Assembly (NCBI GenBank): GCA_943368345.1
Contig: CALRKY020000001.1
Coordinates: 83,523 to 147,522, forward strand
DNA from: JADCGM01 sp943368345
GTDB lineage: Bacteria > Pseudomonadota > Alphaproteobacteria > Sphingomonadales > Sphingomonadaceae
DNA: 64,000 bases
Direction of reading: 5' to 3'
Program-made: the position numbers and the translations under genes
The notes under the pieces: generated by a model
Seen by the model: the letters and a program-made list of their open reading frames with translations, nothing else
The model's database searches: none
Told to the model about the DNA's origin: nothing
Part shown: piece by piece, positions 25,143 through 33,937 of the stretch
Position numbering within the stretch: the stretch's first letter is position 1
Layout: every line of letters begins with the position of its first letter

Positions 25143-25610
25143 TCAGAGCGTCAACGTCATGAAGCGGCTGAACGGGTCGTCGGCTCGATAGCTGGCGAAA
25201 GCGCCGCATTCAACAAAGCCATGACGCTCGCAAAGCCGATGCGCCGCTGCAAAGCCCGCAGCGGGTCCGGTCTCCAAGCTGAGCCGAGACAAGGCTGACG
25301 CTTTTGCTTCCGTCAGGATGTGGCGCAGGATTGCTGTACCGACGCCGCGCCCTAGGAAAGCGTCGGCGGTCCGCATCGACTTGATCTCGCCGTGTATCGC
25401 GTCAAGCCGCCTCAGCGCACCGCACCCGGCCAGCGCATCCGCCTCCCATGCCGACCAGAAACTGATGTCCGGTGCGCGGAGGGCTGCAAGGTCAAGTGCG
25501 TGCACACTATCCGGCGGCGACTGTTCGTGCATGCCGTCAAGGTGGCGCTGCAGGAGCGCAGCGATCTCGGAGCCGGTCAAGTCGTCCGCAACGATACGGA
25601 TAGTTGGCAC
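25143..25610 (-). CDS. GNAT-family N-acetyltransferase (paralogue A)
   Basis: 155 residues. The GNAT acetyl-CoA loop is represented by 'AFLGRGVGTAILRHIL', followed by 'LSLETGPAAGFAAAHRLCERHGF'. The acceptor is unknown. I start at the GTG at 25610, with AGGA eight bases upstream, because it leaves a 14-nt gap after the upstream small gene and fits the paralogue at 62626-63087 ('SPPDSVHALDLAALRAPDI' versus 'SPPGSVYALDIEGLQSPNI'). Last gene of a four-gene operon. Confidence 0.82.
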   Translation of the reverse strand: MPTIRIVADDLTGSEIAALLQRHLDGMHEQSPPDSVHALDLAALRAPDISFWSAWEADALAGCGALRRLDAIHGEIKSMRTADAFLGRGVGTAILRHILTEAKASALSRLSLETGPAAGFAAAHRLCERHGFVECGAFASYRADDPFSRFMTLTL

Positions 25611-25624
25611 CTGTTGGATCCTGA

Positions 25625-25813
25625 TCAATGATTTCTGCGCATGAGAATGAAGCGAGCAACATATAGTCCTGCCCCGAACCAAACAGAACCCGACAACTGC
25701 TGGGCGGACAAACTGAGAAAGGATCTGCCCCAGACTCGAGCATTCCATTCCACCAAAACGAGCACGACAACCAATACGGCAGCAGTCGCTCGTTGTATCT
25801 TGCTGATGTTCAC
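25625..25813 (-). CDS. Small membrane protein in the M14-peptidase operon
   Basis: 62 residues from a GTG. Two hydrophobic stretches (about 9-24 and 43-58) separated by an aromatic/polar loop and ending 'FILMRRNH' suggest a two-pass inner-membrane protein. It starts 5 nt after the carboxypeptidase stop and ends 14 nt before the GNAT start, which supports translation as part of the operon. No family recognised. Confidence 0.48.
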   Translation of the reverse strand: MNISKIQRATAAVLVVVLVLVEWNARVWGRSFLSLSAQQLSGSVWFGAGLYVARFILMRRNH

Positions 25814-25818
25814 AAGCG

Positions 25819-26943
25819 CTACCGAAGATCGTCCACGACCTCAAGCAGCGCGGCCAGACAATCGCGGCCCAGCGCCTTGGACCGTTCCGGTGACCAGCCA
25901 TGCACCGGGTCGGGCAGATTGGCATTGTCCTTGAACGGCATTTCGAGCGTCATCGCCAAACAGCCGAACCGCTCCGCCAGCGCGTTGGTCGACATCGTCA
26001 TGTTGGACTTGCCGGGCGGCGCTGGCGGATAGCCGAACTTGGTCTGGAAATCCGGAGACAGCCGTTCGAGCGAGGCCTGATAGTCTTTCAGCAGGCGTTT
26101 CTGCCGGTCGGTGATCGACGGGATGCCGTCAAACCCGGCGATGAAATTATACGGCAGCGCTTCATCGCCGTGGACATCTAGGCAGAAGTCGACGCCGGTT
26201 TCCGCCATTTTGTTGAGAACATGGAACACCTCCGGGCTGCGCTCAAGGCTCGGTGTCGCCCATTCGCGGTTGAGGTTGACGCCGACCGCATTGGTCCGCA
26301 GATGCCCGCGCCGCGACCCGTCGGGGTTCATGTTGGGCACGATGTGGAACCGCACTTTGGACCGCAGGACCCGAGCCACTGGGTCTGCCGGATCAACCAG
26401 CCGTTCGAGCGCACCTTCCATCCACCACTCGGCCATCGTCTCACCCGGATGCTGGCGCGCAATCAGCCAGATGTTCAGCGGTCCGTCACCGAGTTCGACA
26501 AGGTCCAAACTCTGCCCGTCGAGCGTGGTGCCCAGCACCGAAATTTCGACCCCGGCCTCCTGTCCGACCTCGGCGATGAGATCATGATGCCGCTCCATTG
26601 AATAGGGGGCGAAATAGGCGAACCACACACTGTTCCCCATCGGCGTGTAGCGGATGGTCATCGTGCCATCGGCATAGCTGGTATCGGCCCGGGTCCAGTC
26701 GGCCCGGTCTTCGGAGACGCAAACGCCGTAGTCCGACCAGCCGCCGGGATAGGCGCTGCCCGCCAGATCGACGATCCGAAGCGTGCAGGCTTCCCCCGCC
26801 GCCCCGGTCAGGCGGAAGTGGAACCATTGATAGAATTCGCTGTCCTTGTCCTTCCGGATGGCGAGTTCAATGTCCTGTGGGCCGGTCGCGCGGCGCACCT
26901 CGATATTGCCGCTGTCAAAGGCGGCGTTGATGGCGATGGTCAT
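25819..26943 (-). CDS. M14-family zinc carboxypeptidase (cytosolic carboxypeptidase type)
   Basis: 374 residues. An N-terminal ~130-residue beta-sandwich precedes the M14 catalytic domain, the layout of the cytosolic carboxypeptidase (AGTPBP1-like) subgroup. Zinc ligands are the H-x-x-E of 'ARQHPGETMAEWWMEG' and the His of 'CLDVHGDE'; the catalytic Glu is in 'AMTLEMPFKDN', and 'NMNPDGSRRGHLRTNAVGVNLNR' is the substrate-binding part. There is no signal peptide, so it acts in the cytoplasm. The ATG at 26943 is used; the TTG two codons earlier lacks support. Confidence 0.9.
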   Translation of the reverse strand: MTIAINAAFDSGNIEVRRATGPQDIELAIRKDKDSEFYQWFHFRLTGAAGEACTLRIVDLAGSAYPGGWSDYGVCVSEDRADWTRADTSYADGTMTIRYTPMGNSVWFAYFAPYSMERHHDLIAEVGQEAGVEISVLGTTLDGQSLDLVELGDGPLNIWLIARQHPGETMAEWWMEGALERLVDPADPVARVLRSKVRFHIVPNMNPDGSRRGHLRTNAVGVNLNREWATPSLERSPEVFHVLNKMAETGVDFCLDVHGDEALPYNFIAGFDGIPSITDRQKRLLKDYQASLERLSPDFQTKFGYPPAPPGKSNMTMSTNALAERFGCLAMTLEMPFKDNANLPDPVHGWSPERSKALGRDCLAALLEVVDDLR

Positions 26944-26951
26944 GGCCAAAG

Positions 26952-27542
26952 CTATAGTTTTACCCGCACCGTCTGACCAGATGGCCCGGGAAAGCCGGAC
27001 AGCAGCGCGGCGGCCAGCCGGGGTACAACCTGGCCGGGGCTGGCTGCCGGCGAGGAGGATAAGGATTCGCTGACCGCCCGCCCCTCCCAGACAACCGTGG
27101 CGTCGGCGCGGCGCTTGATCTGGAGCGAAAGGGTGGACACGGCAATGTCATTTGGTTGCGCCTTGCCAATCGGGATGGTCACACCGCCGCCGATGCCGAT
27201 GCCACCGCTCGATGTGCCCCCACCAATCCCGATGGAAAAACCGGACCCGCGCGAGCCACCGGGCCGCACCTCCTGCCGGAAGTCAACTGCGCCGGTCAGT
27301 TCCGCCTCCTCAACTGCATCGACAGGCCGGAACCCCAGAGCTGCCAGCTGGGTTGCCACCGCATCGGCATAGGTGCGGGCCTCAAGACTTGCCGGTCCAT
27401 CCGCCGGTGCCACCACGGCGATGCTGCCCCGGACCAGCGGCCGCCCCAGATGAAAGCGCGTGACGTCGGCGGCAATGCCCGATGCGCAGGCCGCCAGACC
27501 AAGGCTGAGCACCAACAGGGTAACAAACGGACGAATCGACAT
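26952..27542 (-). CDS. DUF4136-type outer-envelope lipoprotein
   Basis: 196 residues. The start is an ATG at 27542 with a GGGGAAGG site upstream. A lipobox 'LGLAACASG' after a hydrophobic stretch marks it as a lipoprotein (Cys at ~residue 19). The body, with 'RTYADAVATQLAALGFRPV' and 'ISLQIKRR'-like strands, follows DUF4136; a Gly/Ser-rich stretch sits in the middle. It is the first gene of an operon with the M14 carboxypeptidase (8-nt gap). Function unknown. Confidence 0.8.
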   Translation of the reverse strand: MSIRPFVTLLVLSLGLAACASGIAADVTRFHLGRPLVRGSIAVVAPADGPASLEARTYADAVATQLAALGFRPVDAVEEAELTGAVDFRQEVRPGGSRGSGFSIGIGGGTSSGGIGIGGGVTIPIGKAQPNDIAVSTLSLQIKRRADATVVWEGRAVSESLSSSPAASPGQVVPRLAAALLSGFPGPSGQTVRVKL

Positions 27543-27648
27543 TGCAGACACCTTCCCCGAGCCGTTATGCGGTGTAGGATCAACGCGCTGGCAATAGTTG
27601 CGCCCGATCATGGTGACAGGGCGAATCCTTTTTTGATGCGGAGGTCAG

Positions 27649-28656
27649 GTGCTGGAACGAGATACCCCCATCCTGGTCACCGGAGGAGCCGGATATATCG
27701 GCAGCCATGCCGTGCTGGCGCTGCGCGATGCCGGGTTTCCGGTCACCGTCATCGACAATCTGACCACCGGCTTCCGCTGGGCGGTGCCAGCGGATGTTCC
27801 GTTCTACGAAGGCGATATCGCTGACGACCAGTTAATCGACCGGATCGCCGCCGAACAGGGCATCGGGGCGATCATGCATTTTGCCGGATCGATCATCGTC
27901 CCGGAATCGGTTGCCGATCCGCTGAAATATTATCTGAACAATACCGTGAAGAGCCGGGCGCTGATCGCATCCGCGGTTCGGAACAACGTTCGCCATTTCA
28001 TCTTTTCGTCAACCGCCGCTGTCTACGGCCTGCCGGAAAAGTCGCCGGTGGCAGAGGACGACCAGACCGTGCCGATCAACCCCTACGGCACTTCGAAACT
28101 GATGACCGAGTATATGCTGCGGGATACCGCCGCCGCCCACGCGATCAACTATTGCGTCCTACGCTATTTCAATGTGGCCGGGGCCGATCCAGATGGCCGG
28201 ACCGGCCAATCGACGACGGGTGCGACGCATTTGATCAAGGTTGCGATTGAGGCTGCACTCGGCAAACGCGATGCCGTAGCGGTGATGGGCACCGACTATG
28301 CGACACCGGATGGCACCGGCGTCCGCGACTATATCCATGTCACCGATTTGGCCGGTGCCCATGTCGCGGCCCTGCGCCACTTGATTGCCGACCCCGAAGC
28401 GTCGCTGACCATCAACGCGGGCTACAGCCGGGGATTTTCGGTGCTGGAGGTGCTGGACGCCGTCGACCGGGTGGCAGGCGTCACAATCAAACGCAACATG
28501 GCCCCCCGCCGGGCCGGGGACCCCGACGCCCTGGTCGCCGACAACCGCCGGATCACCGAAAGTTTCAGCTGGCAACCCCGCTGGGGCAATCTGGACACCA
28601 TCGTCAGCCACGCACTAGCCTGGGAACGAAAACTGACAGAGCGGCGGAAAGCCTAA
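27649..28656 (+). CDS. galE: UDP-glucose 4-epimerase
   Basis: 335 residues, an extended SDR converting UDP-glucose and UDP-galactose with bound NAD+. The Rossmann loop 'VTGGAGYIGSHAVLAL' lies at the N terminus; the catalytic Ser-Tyr-Lys are in 'FSSTAAVYG' and 'PYGTSKLMTE'; 'YFNVAGADPDGRTGQ' and 'GTDYATPDGTGVRDYIHV' are GalE signatures. The GTG at 27649 is preceded by GGAGG. It provides galactose units for polysaccharide or lipopolysaccharide. Confidence 0.95.
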   Translation: MLERDTPILVTGGAGYIGSHAVLALRDAGFPVTVIDNLTTGFRWAVPADVPFYEGDIADDQLIDRIAAEQGIGAIMHFAGSIIVPESVADPLKYYLNNTVKSRALIASAVRNNVRHFIFSSTAAVYGLPEKSPVAEDDQTVPINPYGTSKLMTEYMLRDTAAAHAINYCVLRYFNVAGADPDGRTGQSTTGATHLIKVAIEAALGKRDAVAVMGTDYATPDGTGVRDYIHVTDLAGAHVAALRHLIADPEASLTINAGYSRGFSVLEVLDAVDRVAGVTIKRNMAPRRAGDPDALVADNRRITESFSWQPRWGNLDTIVSHALAWERKLTERRKA

Positions 28657-28667
28657 CAGCACAAACG

Positions 28668-28694
28668 AAAAAGGGCGGGCCATCTGGCCCGCCC
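28668..28694 (-). terminator. Terminator for the TonB-dependent receptor gene
   Basis: A perfect 10-bp stem, GGGCGGGCCA with TGGCCCGCCC around a 2-nt loop, followed by TTTTT when read on the minus strand. It lies 24 nt after the receptor stop codon. On the plus strand it could also slow read-through from galE. Confidence 0.88.
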
Positions 28695-28718
28695 ATTCCG
28701 GTTGTCGTGAAGGTCTGG

Positions 28719-31700
28719 TTAGAACTTCAGGCGAGCCTGAACCGCGAAGCGGCGACCCAGAGCATCGAAAGTCGACGGGTAGGTGTTGCCGCTGTTGAAG
28801 GCCGTCGGCCCGATGGTCGACCCGGTCAATGGCGGCTGTTTATCCAGTAGATTCTGAACCGACAATGTCAAAGACAGGTGATCATTGACCGCAACCCTCG
28901 TCGACAGGTCAAAGTAATCTGTCGACGGCACTTTCTGGAAATTGACAGCAGTGCCGGACAACGGGTTGGCAACACCCGCCTGAAGGTTTCCGACAAAGGC
29001 CGGGTTGACCGCCAGATCGAGCGGCTCCTGCTCGAACTTATCGAGGTGCCGCCACAGCAGCGAGACGTCGATCTGCTTGAAGCTCAACGTCGTCCGCTGT
29101 GACCACTGGAATTTCGGCTGTAAAGATCCACAGCCATTGCTGTAGAAACTGGTGCATTCGCGGTCGATGCTGGTCGGCGTCGCTTGGAACTTGCTGTCAT
29201 GGGTATAGTTACCCGAGAAGGTCAGCGCCAGTTTTGCAAAGCCGATGTCCCGGCTGTAGTTGACGACAAGGTCAATACCATCGGTCTTCAGTTTTCCGAG
29301 GTTGGACAGACCAGCAAACACACCCGGTGTTGTCGCAACGTCACCGTCAAGACCGCCCGTGATCGGGTTTCGGCGAATGATCGTGCAGGCCGCACTGGTC
29401 GCGGCACTTGCCGGCGGATTGAGCTGACCCGGGCCAATCGGGCCGAAGCAGGCAGCAATAGAATCCGGGGCGGTTGGTAAGGTGATCGCCCGTTTGATCT
29501 TGATATTATAGTAGTCAATCGTAATCGACAGCCCAGGCACCATGGCCGGCTGGAAGACTGCGCCAACCGTGTAGGTGTTGGCAGTCTCCGGCTTGAGCGC
29601 AATATTACCCCCGGTTGTCACGTTCGCCTGACCGGCAGTTGGTTGCTGGATTGCCACGATATTTCCAGGTGTTGCCCCTTGTGCCAGGCAGACTGCCCGA
29701 AGATTGGCCGACTGCGGCGTGCGACCTGCAATCGGTATCGCTGCGTTGGTGAGGACCGCACAAGGGTCATCGGCGAGGTTGGTCAACCCAGTTGTGACCG
29801 GCGTGAACAACTCTCCGATATTCGGCGCTCGCACCGCATGGCTGTAGTTGCCGCGGAACTTGACGCCGCTCACGGGTTCCCAACTGCCACCTCCCTTGTA
29901 GGTTGTGGTTTTGAAACTCGGATCACCAGCGGCATCGACGCGATAGCTCGAGTAGCGAATGCCCGCTTCAAGCGTCAAATTCTGGAATCCCGGCTTGTCC
30001 TGGACCAGTGGTGCGACAAGCTCACCGAACCCTTCCCAAACATCATAGCCACCGTTGATGGTTGGGGCAGCGCCCCCAGCGCCGCCAAGTTCACCGGCGG
30101 TTTGTGACAGCAAATCTGATCCCTGTGACGAACCGTATTTGCGGTATTCGGTCCCGACAGCAAAACCAACCGCGTCTTCTGCCCACGGCACCGAAACACC
30201 GAAATCTCCAGTGATGGTCCCCCGTGCCTGCGCAAGTGACGCCTTGACCACTGTCGATGAATTGGCGGTCAGGAAAGGAATCTGGTTCGCCGCGAGCGAA
30301 CCTTCAGGACCAAAGAAATTGGCTGGAACACAACCAGCGGCCGTGCTGCCATTTGGAGCGTTGGGCAGGCAAGTATTGACGTTTGACGCGAACACGGCTG
30401 CCCGCGTGCGGGAAGCGAGCGTATAATTCTGTTGTTCTTGGGTATTGGTGCTTTCCCCATAAGACCCGCTGACATCCCAATCCATCGTGTCAGTCAGCTT
30501 GCCGCGCAGGCCCGCCCGATAGTCAAAGATTGTCGTGCTGAATTCGCTGATACGTGGTCCGACCTCCGTTGTTCGACGGCTGATTGCGGTTGTCACCGTC
30601 CGGAAATTCGGATCAGCAGGAGTCAACGCCGTAGCGGCAGCGGCGCACTGCGCAGGCGTATATAGTGGCGTGTAAAGGCCCGAACCAGGCGCCGCAGTGT
30701 TGAACGCGCAAAACTGGTTGCGCAGCGCGGCTGGCAGATAGGGGTTGCTGAGTGGGATGACCACGGCAGTTCCGAACGAACCTGATGGTGCAATTATGGT
30801 GTTGACTGTATTTTTCGAAAAGATCGCCCGGGTATAGACTTCAACATTGTCAGTGAACTCGTACCGGCCCTGCGCAAAAATATTGAAACGCTTGAACGGC
30901 GTGTTGAACACGTTGAACGGGTTGAAGTTGAACAAGTTGAACGTCGTGACCGCCTGGCCGGCAGCGTTTACCTGACGGACCGGACCGTTGGCTACCGCCG
31001 GATTGACGCTTGGCAAGCCGGTGGCTGCATCGATTGGGCGTGTGTTGGAAAACCGTGTCGGAACAGATGTACCCGACCCTCCGAACGTACCGGAGAAGGC
31101 GCTGATATTGAGATTCGAATAGTCGCGGGCGCCCTGATAGACCGGGTCGGATTCCTGATAGCCGATGCTCAGGACCACATTGCCTTTGTCGTCATCAAAA
31201 TTGCCGCCCATTGTCACGTCGGCACGGACCGTGTTGCCATCACCTCGCTCGGTGATCTGCTCGGACGCAGATACATCAACGCCCTGGAAATTTTGCTTGG
31301 TCAGAAAGTTCACCACGCCCGAAACAGCGTCGGCACCATAAGTGGTCGAGGCACCACCCGTCAGCACTTCGACGCGCTCAACCAAGGCCAGCGGGATGTT
31401 GTTCAAGTCGACGCGACCAGCCAGACCCGATGGTGCGATGCGGTTACCATCAAGCAGCACGATATTGCGGAACGACCCCAAACCGCGAAGATCGACATAG
31501 GAAGCACCGTTGTTGCCGTTGTTAACGGCAGAACCAATCGACGGCACGATACCGGGGATTTCACGCAGCACCTGCTCGGCAACGTTCGACTGTTTCAACT
31601 CAATCTCGTCCGCCGAGGTCACCGTGACTGGCGCCGAGCGCTCGAGGTTGGGGTTCTTGATCAGCGAACCGGTGACGACGATTTCTTCGTCGCCTGCGGC

Positions 31701-31817
31701 GGCTTCGTCGGCGGCGACGGTTGTGGTCGTGCCCTGTGCGAAGGCCGGTGAAGCGATCAGCCCGATGGTGGCAACGGTCGCAAGCAGTCCGAACTTGCGG
31801 TTGGTTGGTGCAGACAT
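28719..31817 (-). CDS. TonB-dependent outer-membrane receptor
   Basis: 1032 residues. After a signal peptide ('ATIGLIASPAFAQ') comes the TonB box-like 'EEIVVTGSLIKN', then a plug domain ('YVDLRGLGSFRNIVLLDGNRI', 'VERVEVLTGGASTTYGADAVSGVVNF') and a long beta-barrel ending in the OM-insertion sequence 'RFAVQARLKF' with terminal Phe. It imports an unknown large ligand with TonB-ExbBD energy. The ATG at 31817 has GGGGAG upstream; seven codons further up are not conserved. A two-kinase LytTR signalling cassette lies upstream on the same strand. Confidence 0.93.
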   Translation of the reverse strand: MSAPTNRKFGLLATVATIGLIASPAFAQGTTTTVAADEAAAGDEEIVVTGSLIKNPNLERSAPVTVTSADEIELKQSNVAEQVLREIPGIVPSIGSAVNNGNNGASYVDLRGLGSFRNIVLLDGNRIAPSGLAGRVDLNNIPLALVERVEVLTGGASTTYGADAVSGVVNFLTKQNFQGVDVSASEQITERGDGNTVRADVTMGGNFDDDKGNVVLSIGYQESDPVYQGARDYSNLNISAFSGTFGGSGTSVPTRFSNTRPIDAATGLPSVNPAVANGPVRQVNAAGQAVTTFNLFNFNPFNVFNTPFKRFNIFAQGRYEFTDNVEVYTRAIFSKNTVNTIIAPSGSFGTAVVIPLSNPYLPAALRNQFCAFNTAAPGSGLYTPLYTPAQCAAAATALTPADPNFRTVTTAISRRTTEVGPRISEFSTTIFDYRAGLRGKLTDTMDWDVSGSYGESTNTQEQQNYTLASRTRAAVFASNVNTCLPNAPNGSTAAGCVPANFFGPEGSLAANQIPFLTANSSTVVKASLAQARGTITGDFGVSVPWAEDAVGFAVGTEYRKYGSSQGSDLLSQTAGELGGAGGAAPTINGGYDVWEGFGELVAPLVQDKPGFQNLTLEAGIRYSSYRVDAAGDPSFKTTTYKGGGSWEPVSGVKFRGNYSHAVRAPNIGELFTPVTTGLTNLADDPCAVLTNAAIPIAGRTPQSANLRAVCLAQGATPGNIVAIQQPTAGQANVTTGGNIALKPETANTYTVGAVFQPAMVPGLSITIDYYNIKIKRAITLPTAPDSIAACFGPIGPGQLNPPASAATSAACTIIRRNPITGGLDGDVATTPGVFAGLSNLGKLKTDGIDLVVNYSRDIGFAKLALTFSGNYTHDSKFQATPTSIDRECTSFYSNGCGSLQPKFQWSQRTTLSFKQIDVSLLWRHLDKFEQEPLDLAVNPAFVGNLQAGVANPLSGTAVNFQKVPSTDYFDLSTRVAVNDHLSLTLSVQNLLDKQPPLTGSTIGPTAFNSGNTYPSTFDALGRRFAVQARLKF

Positions 31818-32033
31818 GTGTAACTCCCCTGTGTCCAAATCATCTGCGGCGCAGACACGCCGTGATGGGAGAGCAAATCCATGATGAATGCCGGTTAGTC
31901 GAGCAATAACACGCGCATATTGGCTAAATTTTGAAACATGTATTCATACAGCATCACTATATTTACATGTTTGACGTGCAATCATATTCCACATATTCAC
32001 AATATTGTGAACTTCTAACATGCACTGCCCGTA
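31818..32033 (-). promoter_or_regulatory. AT-rich upstream region of the TonB receptor with a perfect 16-bp palindrome
   Basis: This 216-nt gap is much richer in A/T than its surroundings. It contains TTCACAATATTGTGAA (31996-32011), a perfect palindrome, with a further half-site-like TTGTGAA near 32030. ACATGT appears twice (about 31937 and 31966). Operator function for the receptor gene is inferred; which regulator binds is unknown. Confidence 0.55.
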
Positions 32034-32834
32034 TTATTGTGAAACAGACGCCCCCGCAATCTTGGCCAACGCCCGCGCGCTCGCCGCATATTTCCGGCCC
32101 ACAGGCAACTCGGTGCCATCGGCCAGCCGGACCAGCAGACTGCCGTAGCGGGTCCGGCGCAACGCGGCGACAACGTCGCTGCGGACGATGACGGACCGGT
32201 GGATGCGCAGGAACCGCCGGGCCGGCAGCCGCTCGGCCAAATGCCCGATCAGTTCGCGGTACAGGTGGGATTGGTCCCCCACCCATAGCCGGACATAGAC
32301 TCCTTCGGCTTTCACCCAGTCGATGCTGGCGAGCGGCACCCGGTGGAATTCGCCCTGCCGGGGAACCCAGATATCTTCCTCCTCCCGGCTCTCCTCGGCC
32401 TCCTGCGCTGATTGCCGAAGTGTCTCGGCAATACCGCGGAGCGCGGCGGTATCAGCATTGCTTCTGGCCGTGATCGCCGCCCTCGCCCGGTCGAGCGCGG
32501 CCTCCAGCCGGGCCAGTCGCACCGGTTTCAGCAGATAGTCGGCGGCGGCAACCTCAAAGGCCTGGATCGCGAAGCGGTGAAAGGCGGTCACGAAAATGAT
32601 CACCGGGGTCCGCTCCCCCAAATGCTGTTCGATCACATCAAAGCCGTCGAGCAGCGGCATTTTTATGTCGAGTAGCACCGCGTCGGGCTGGTGCAGGCGA
32701 ATGAGCGACAGCGCCTGTTCCCCGTTGCTGGCGGTGGCGACCACCTCCACATCCCGGCACCGCTCCAGAAAGCGCAGCAACCGCTCCACCGCCAGCGGCT
32801 CATCATCAGCGACGATCACGCGCAGATGCGGCAT
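32034..32834 (-). CDS. LytTR-family response regulator
   Basis: 266 residues. Receiver domain residues 1-~120, with acidic pocket Asp10-Asp11, phospho-acceptor Asp56 in 'AVLLDIKMPLLDG', and Lys103 in 'YLLKPV'. A charged linker (~120-150) leads to a LytTR DNA-binding domain (~155-260: 'VPLASIDWVKAEGVYVRL', 'LPARRFLRIHRSVIVR'). Only one regulator is present for the two kinases upstream; its start overlaps the second kinase stop by one base (TGATG). Confidence 0.95.
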   Translation of the reverse strand: MPHLRVIVADDEPLAVERLLRFLERCRDVEVVATASNGEQALSLIRLHQPDAVLLDIKMPLLDGFDVIEQHLGERTPVIIFVTAFHRFAIQAFEVAAADYLLKPVRLARLEAALDRARAAITARSNADTAALRGIAETLRQSAQEAEESREEEDIWVPRQGEFHRVPLASIDWVKAEGVYVRLWVGDQSHLYRELIGHLAERLPARRFLRIHRSVIVRSDVVAALRRTRYGSLLVRLADGTELPVGRKYAASARALAKIAGASVSQ

Positions 32835-33937
32835 CAGGTGATCCTCAGCGGTATAGAAAAGCGGACGCCAAATCCTCTTGGCAACCGCCGTCCGGATTCA
32901 AATTCAACCGCGTCGGGAAACTTGATCAACAACCGCTGCCGAACATTGTCGAGTCCGACTCCGCTTGATCTCCGCTGTTCGACGGGCACCAGGCCCGGGC
33001 CATCATCCGACACATCGACGATCAGCCGGTCCGCATCGGTTCGTGCCGACACGCGCAGGGTGACCGGCTCCACCGCAACCGCGACGGCATGTTTGATGCT
33101 GTTTTCGATCAGCGGCTGCAGGATAAGGCTCGGCACCATCGCCTCTCGTGCCGTGGCGGTCTGGGCGATTTCAATCCGCAGCCGGTGCGGAAACCGGACC
33201 TGTTCAATTTCAAGATACAGGCGCTCATATTCAATCTCCCGCCAGAGCGGGATGTCCTCCAGCGGGTCGGTGGCAAGGCTGGCGCGCAGAAAATCCGACA
33301 GGTTGGCGACAACCGTCTCGGCCCGGTCCGGTTGAGCGCCCGTGATCAGCGCCGACACTGAATTCAAGGCGTTGAACAGGAAGTGTGGATTGACCTGATA
33401 GCGGAACGCCCTCAGCTGGGCGCGGTGCGCCAATGCCTGAAGCGCCGCAGCTCGTTGTTCGCTCTCTCGCACGTCCAGCGCATAGGCCACCGCCAGCAGA
33501 GCGCCGGCCCCGGTCAGGAACACCCGAAACCAGAAGACCAGACTGAGGCTGATATTGGTTGCCGACCCGTCGCTGCTCTGCCGAAACCCCATGGCGTCGG
33601 CGAGCATCAGGCTGTGGGAGAACAGGCTGACCAGCGTGTTGGCAATCGCAAAGACCATCGCAAACCCGATGGTAATCGCCGCCAGATGGAAGAAGGGCCG
33701 TGTGCGCTCCCGGATCAGCTTGTAACCAAGCGCCGCACTGACCAAAATTCCCATGACGGTAACGGTGGCCTGCCGCAGGATTTCGGCCTGATCCGGCCAC
33801 GCCCCCCCAATCCGCTGGCTGGCGAGCAACAGTATAAATTCCAGCGTCCACAAGCCGAAGACCAGCAGCGCAGCCGACCGCCACACCGCATGCTCCCTGG
33901 CTTCCTGGACCAGTGACAAAGTGCGGCTGCCGATCAC
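32834..33937 (-). CDS. LytS/AlgZ-type membrane sensor histidine kinase (copy 2 of tandem pair)
   Basis: 367 residues. Four N-terminal membrane helices (to ~residue 155) are followed by a His_kinase core with phospho-acceptor His185 in 'YQVNPHFLFNALNSVSA' and an ATPase domain with 'LILQPLIENSIKHAV' and 'DVSDDGPGL'. The GTG start at 33937 overlaps the stop of the first kinase (GTGA). Its core is nearly identical to that kinase over ~50 residues ('NLSDFLRASLATDPLEDIPL' is shared exactly), while the membrane part differs. Confidence 0.93.
   Translation of the reverse strand: MIGSRTLSLVQEAREHAVWRSAALLVFGLWTLEFILLLASQRIGGAWPDQAEILRQATVTVMGILVSAALGYKLIRERTRPFFHLAAITIGFAMVFAIANTLVSLFSHSLMLADAMGFRQSSDGSATNISLSLVFWFRVFLTGAGALLAVAYALDVRESEQRAAALQALAHRAQLRAFRYQVNPHFLFNALNSVSALITGAQPDRAETVVANLSDFLRASLATDPLEDIPLWREIEYERLYLEIEQVRFPHRLRIEIAQTATAREAMVPSLILQPLIENSIKHAVAVAVEPVTLRVSARTDADRLIVDVSDDGPGLVPVEQRRSSGVGLDNVRQRLLIKFPDAVEFESGRRLPRGFGVRFSIPLRIT

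Noticed and set aside
25611..25925. N-terminal extension of the GNAT reading frame
   Set aside because: It would overlap the M14 peptidase and the small membrane gene; the GTG at 25610 fits both paralogue length and operon spacing.
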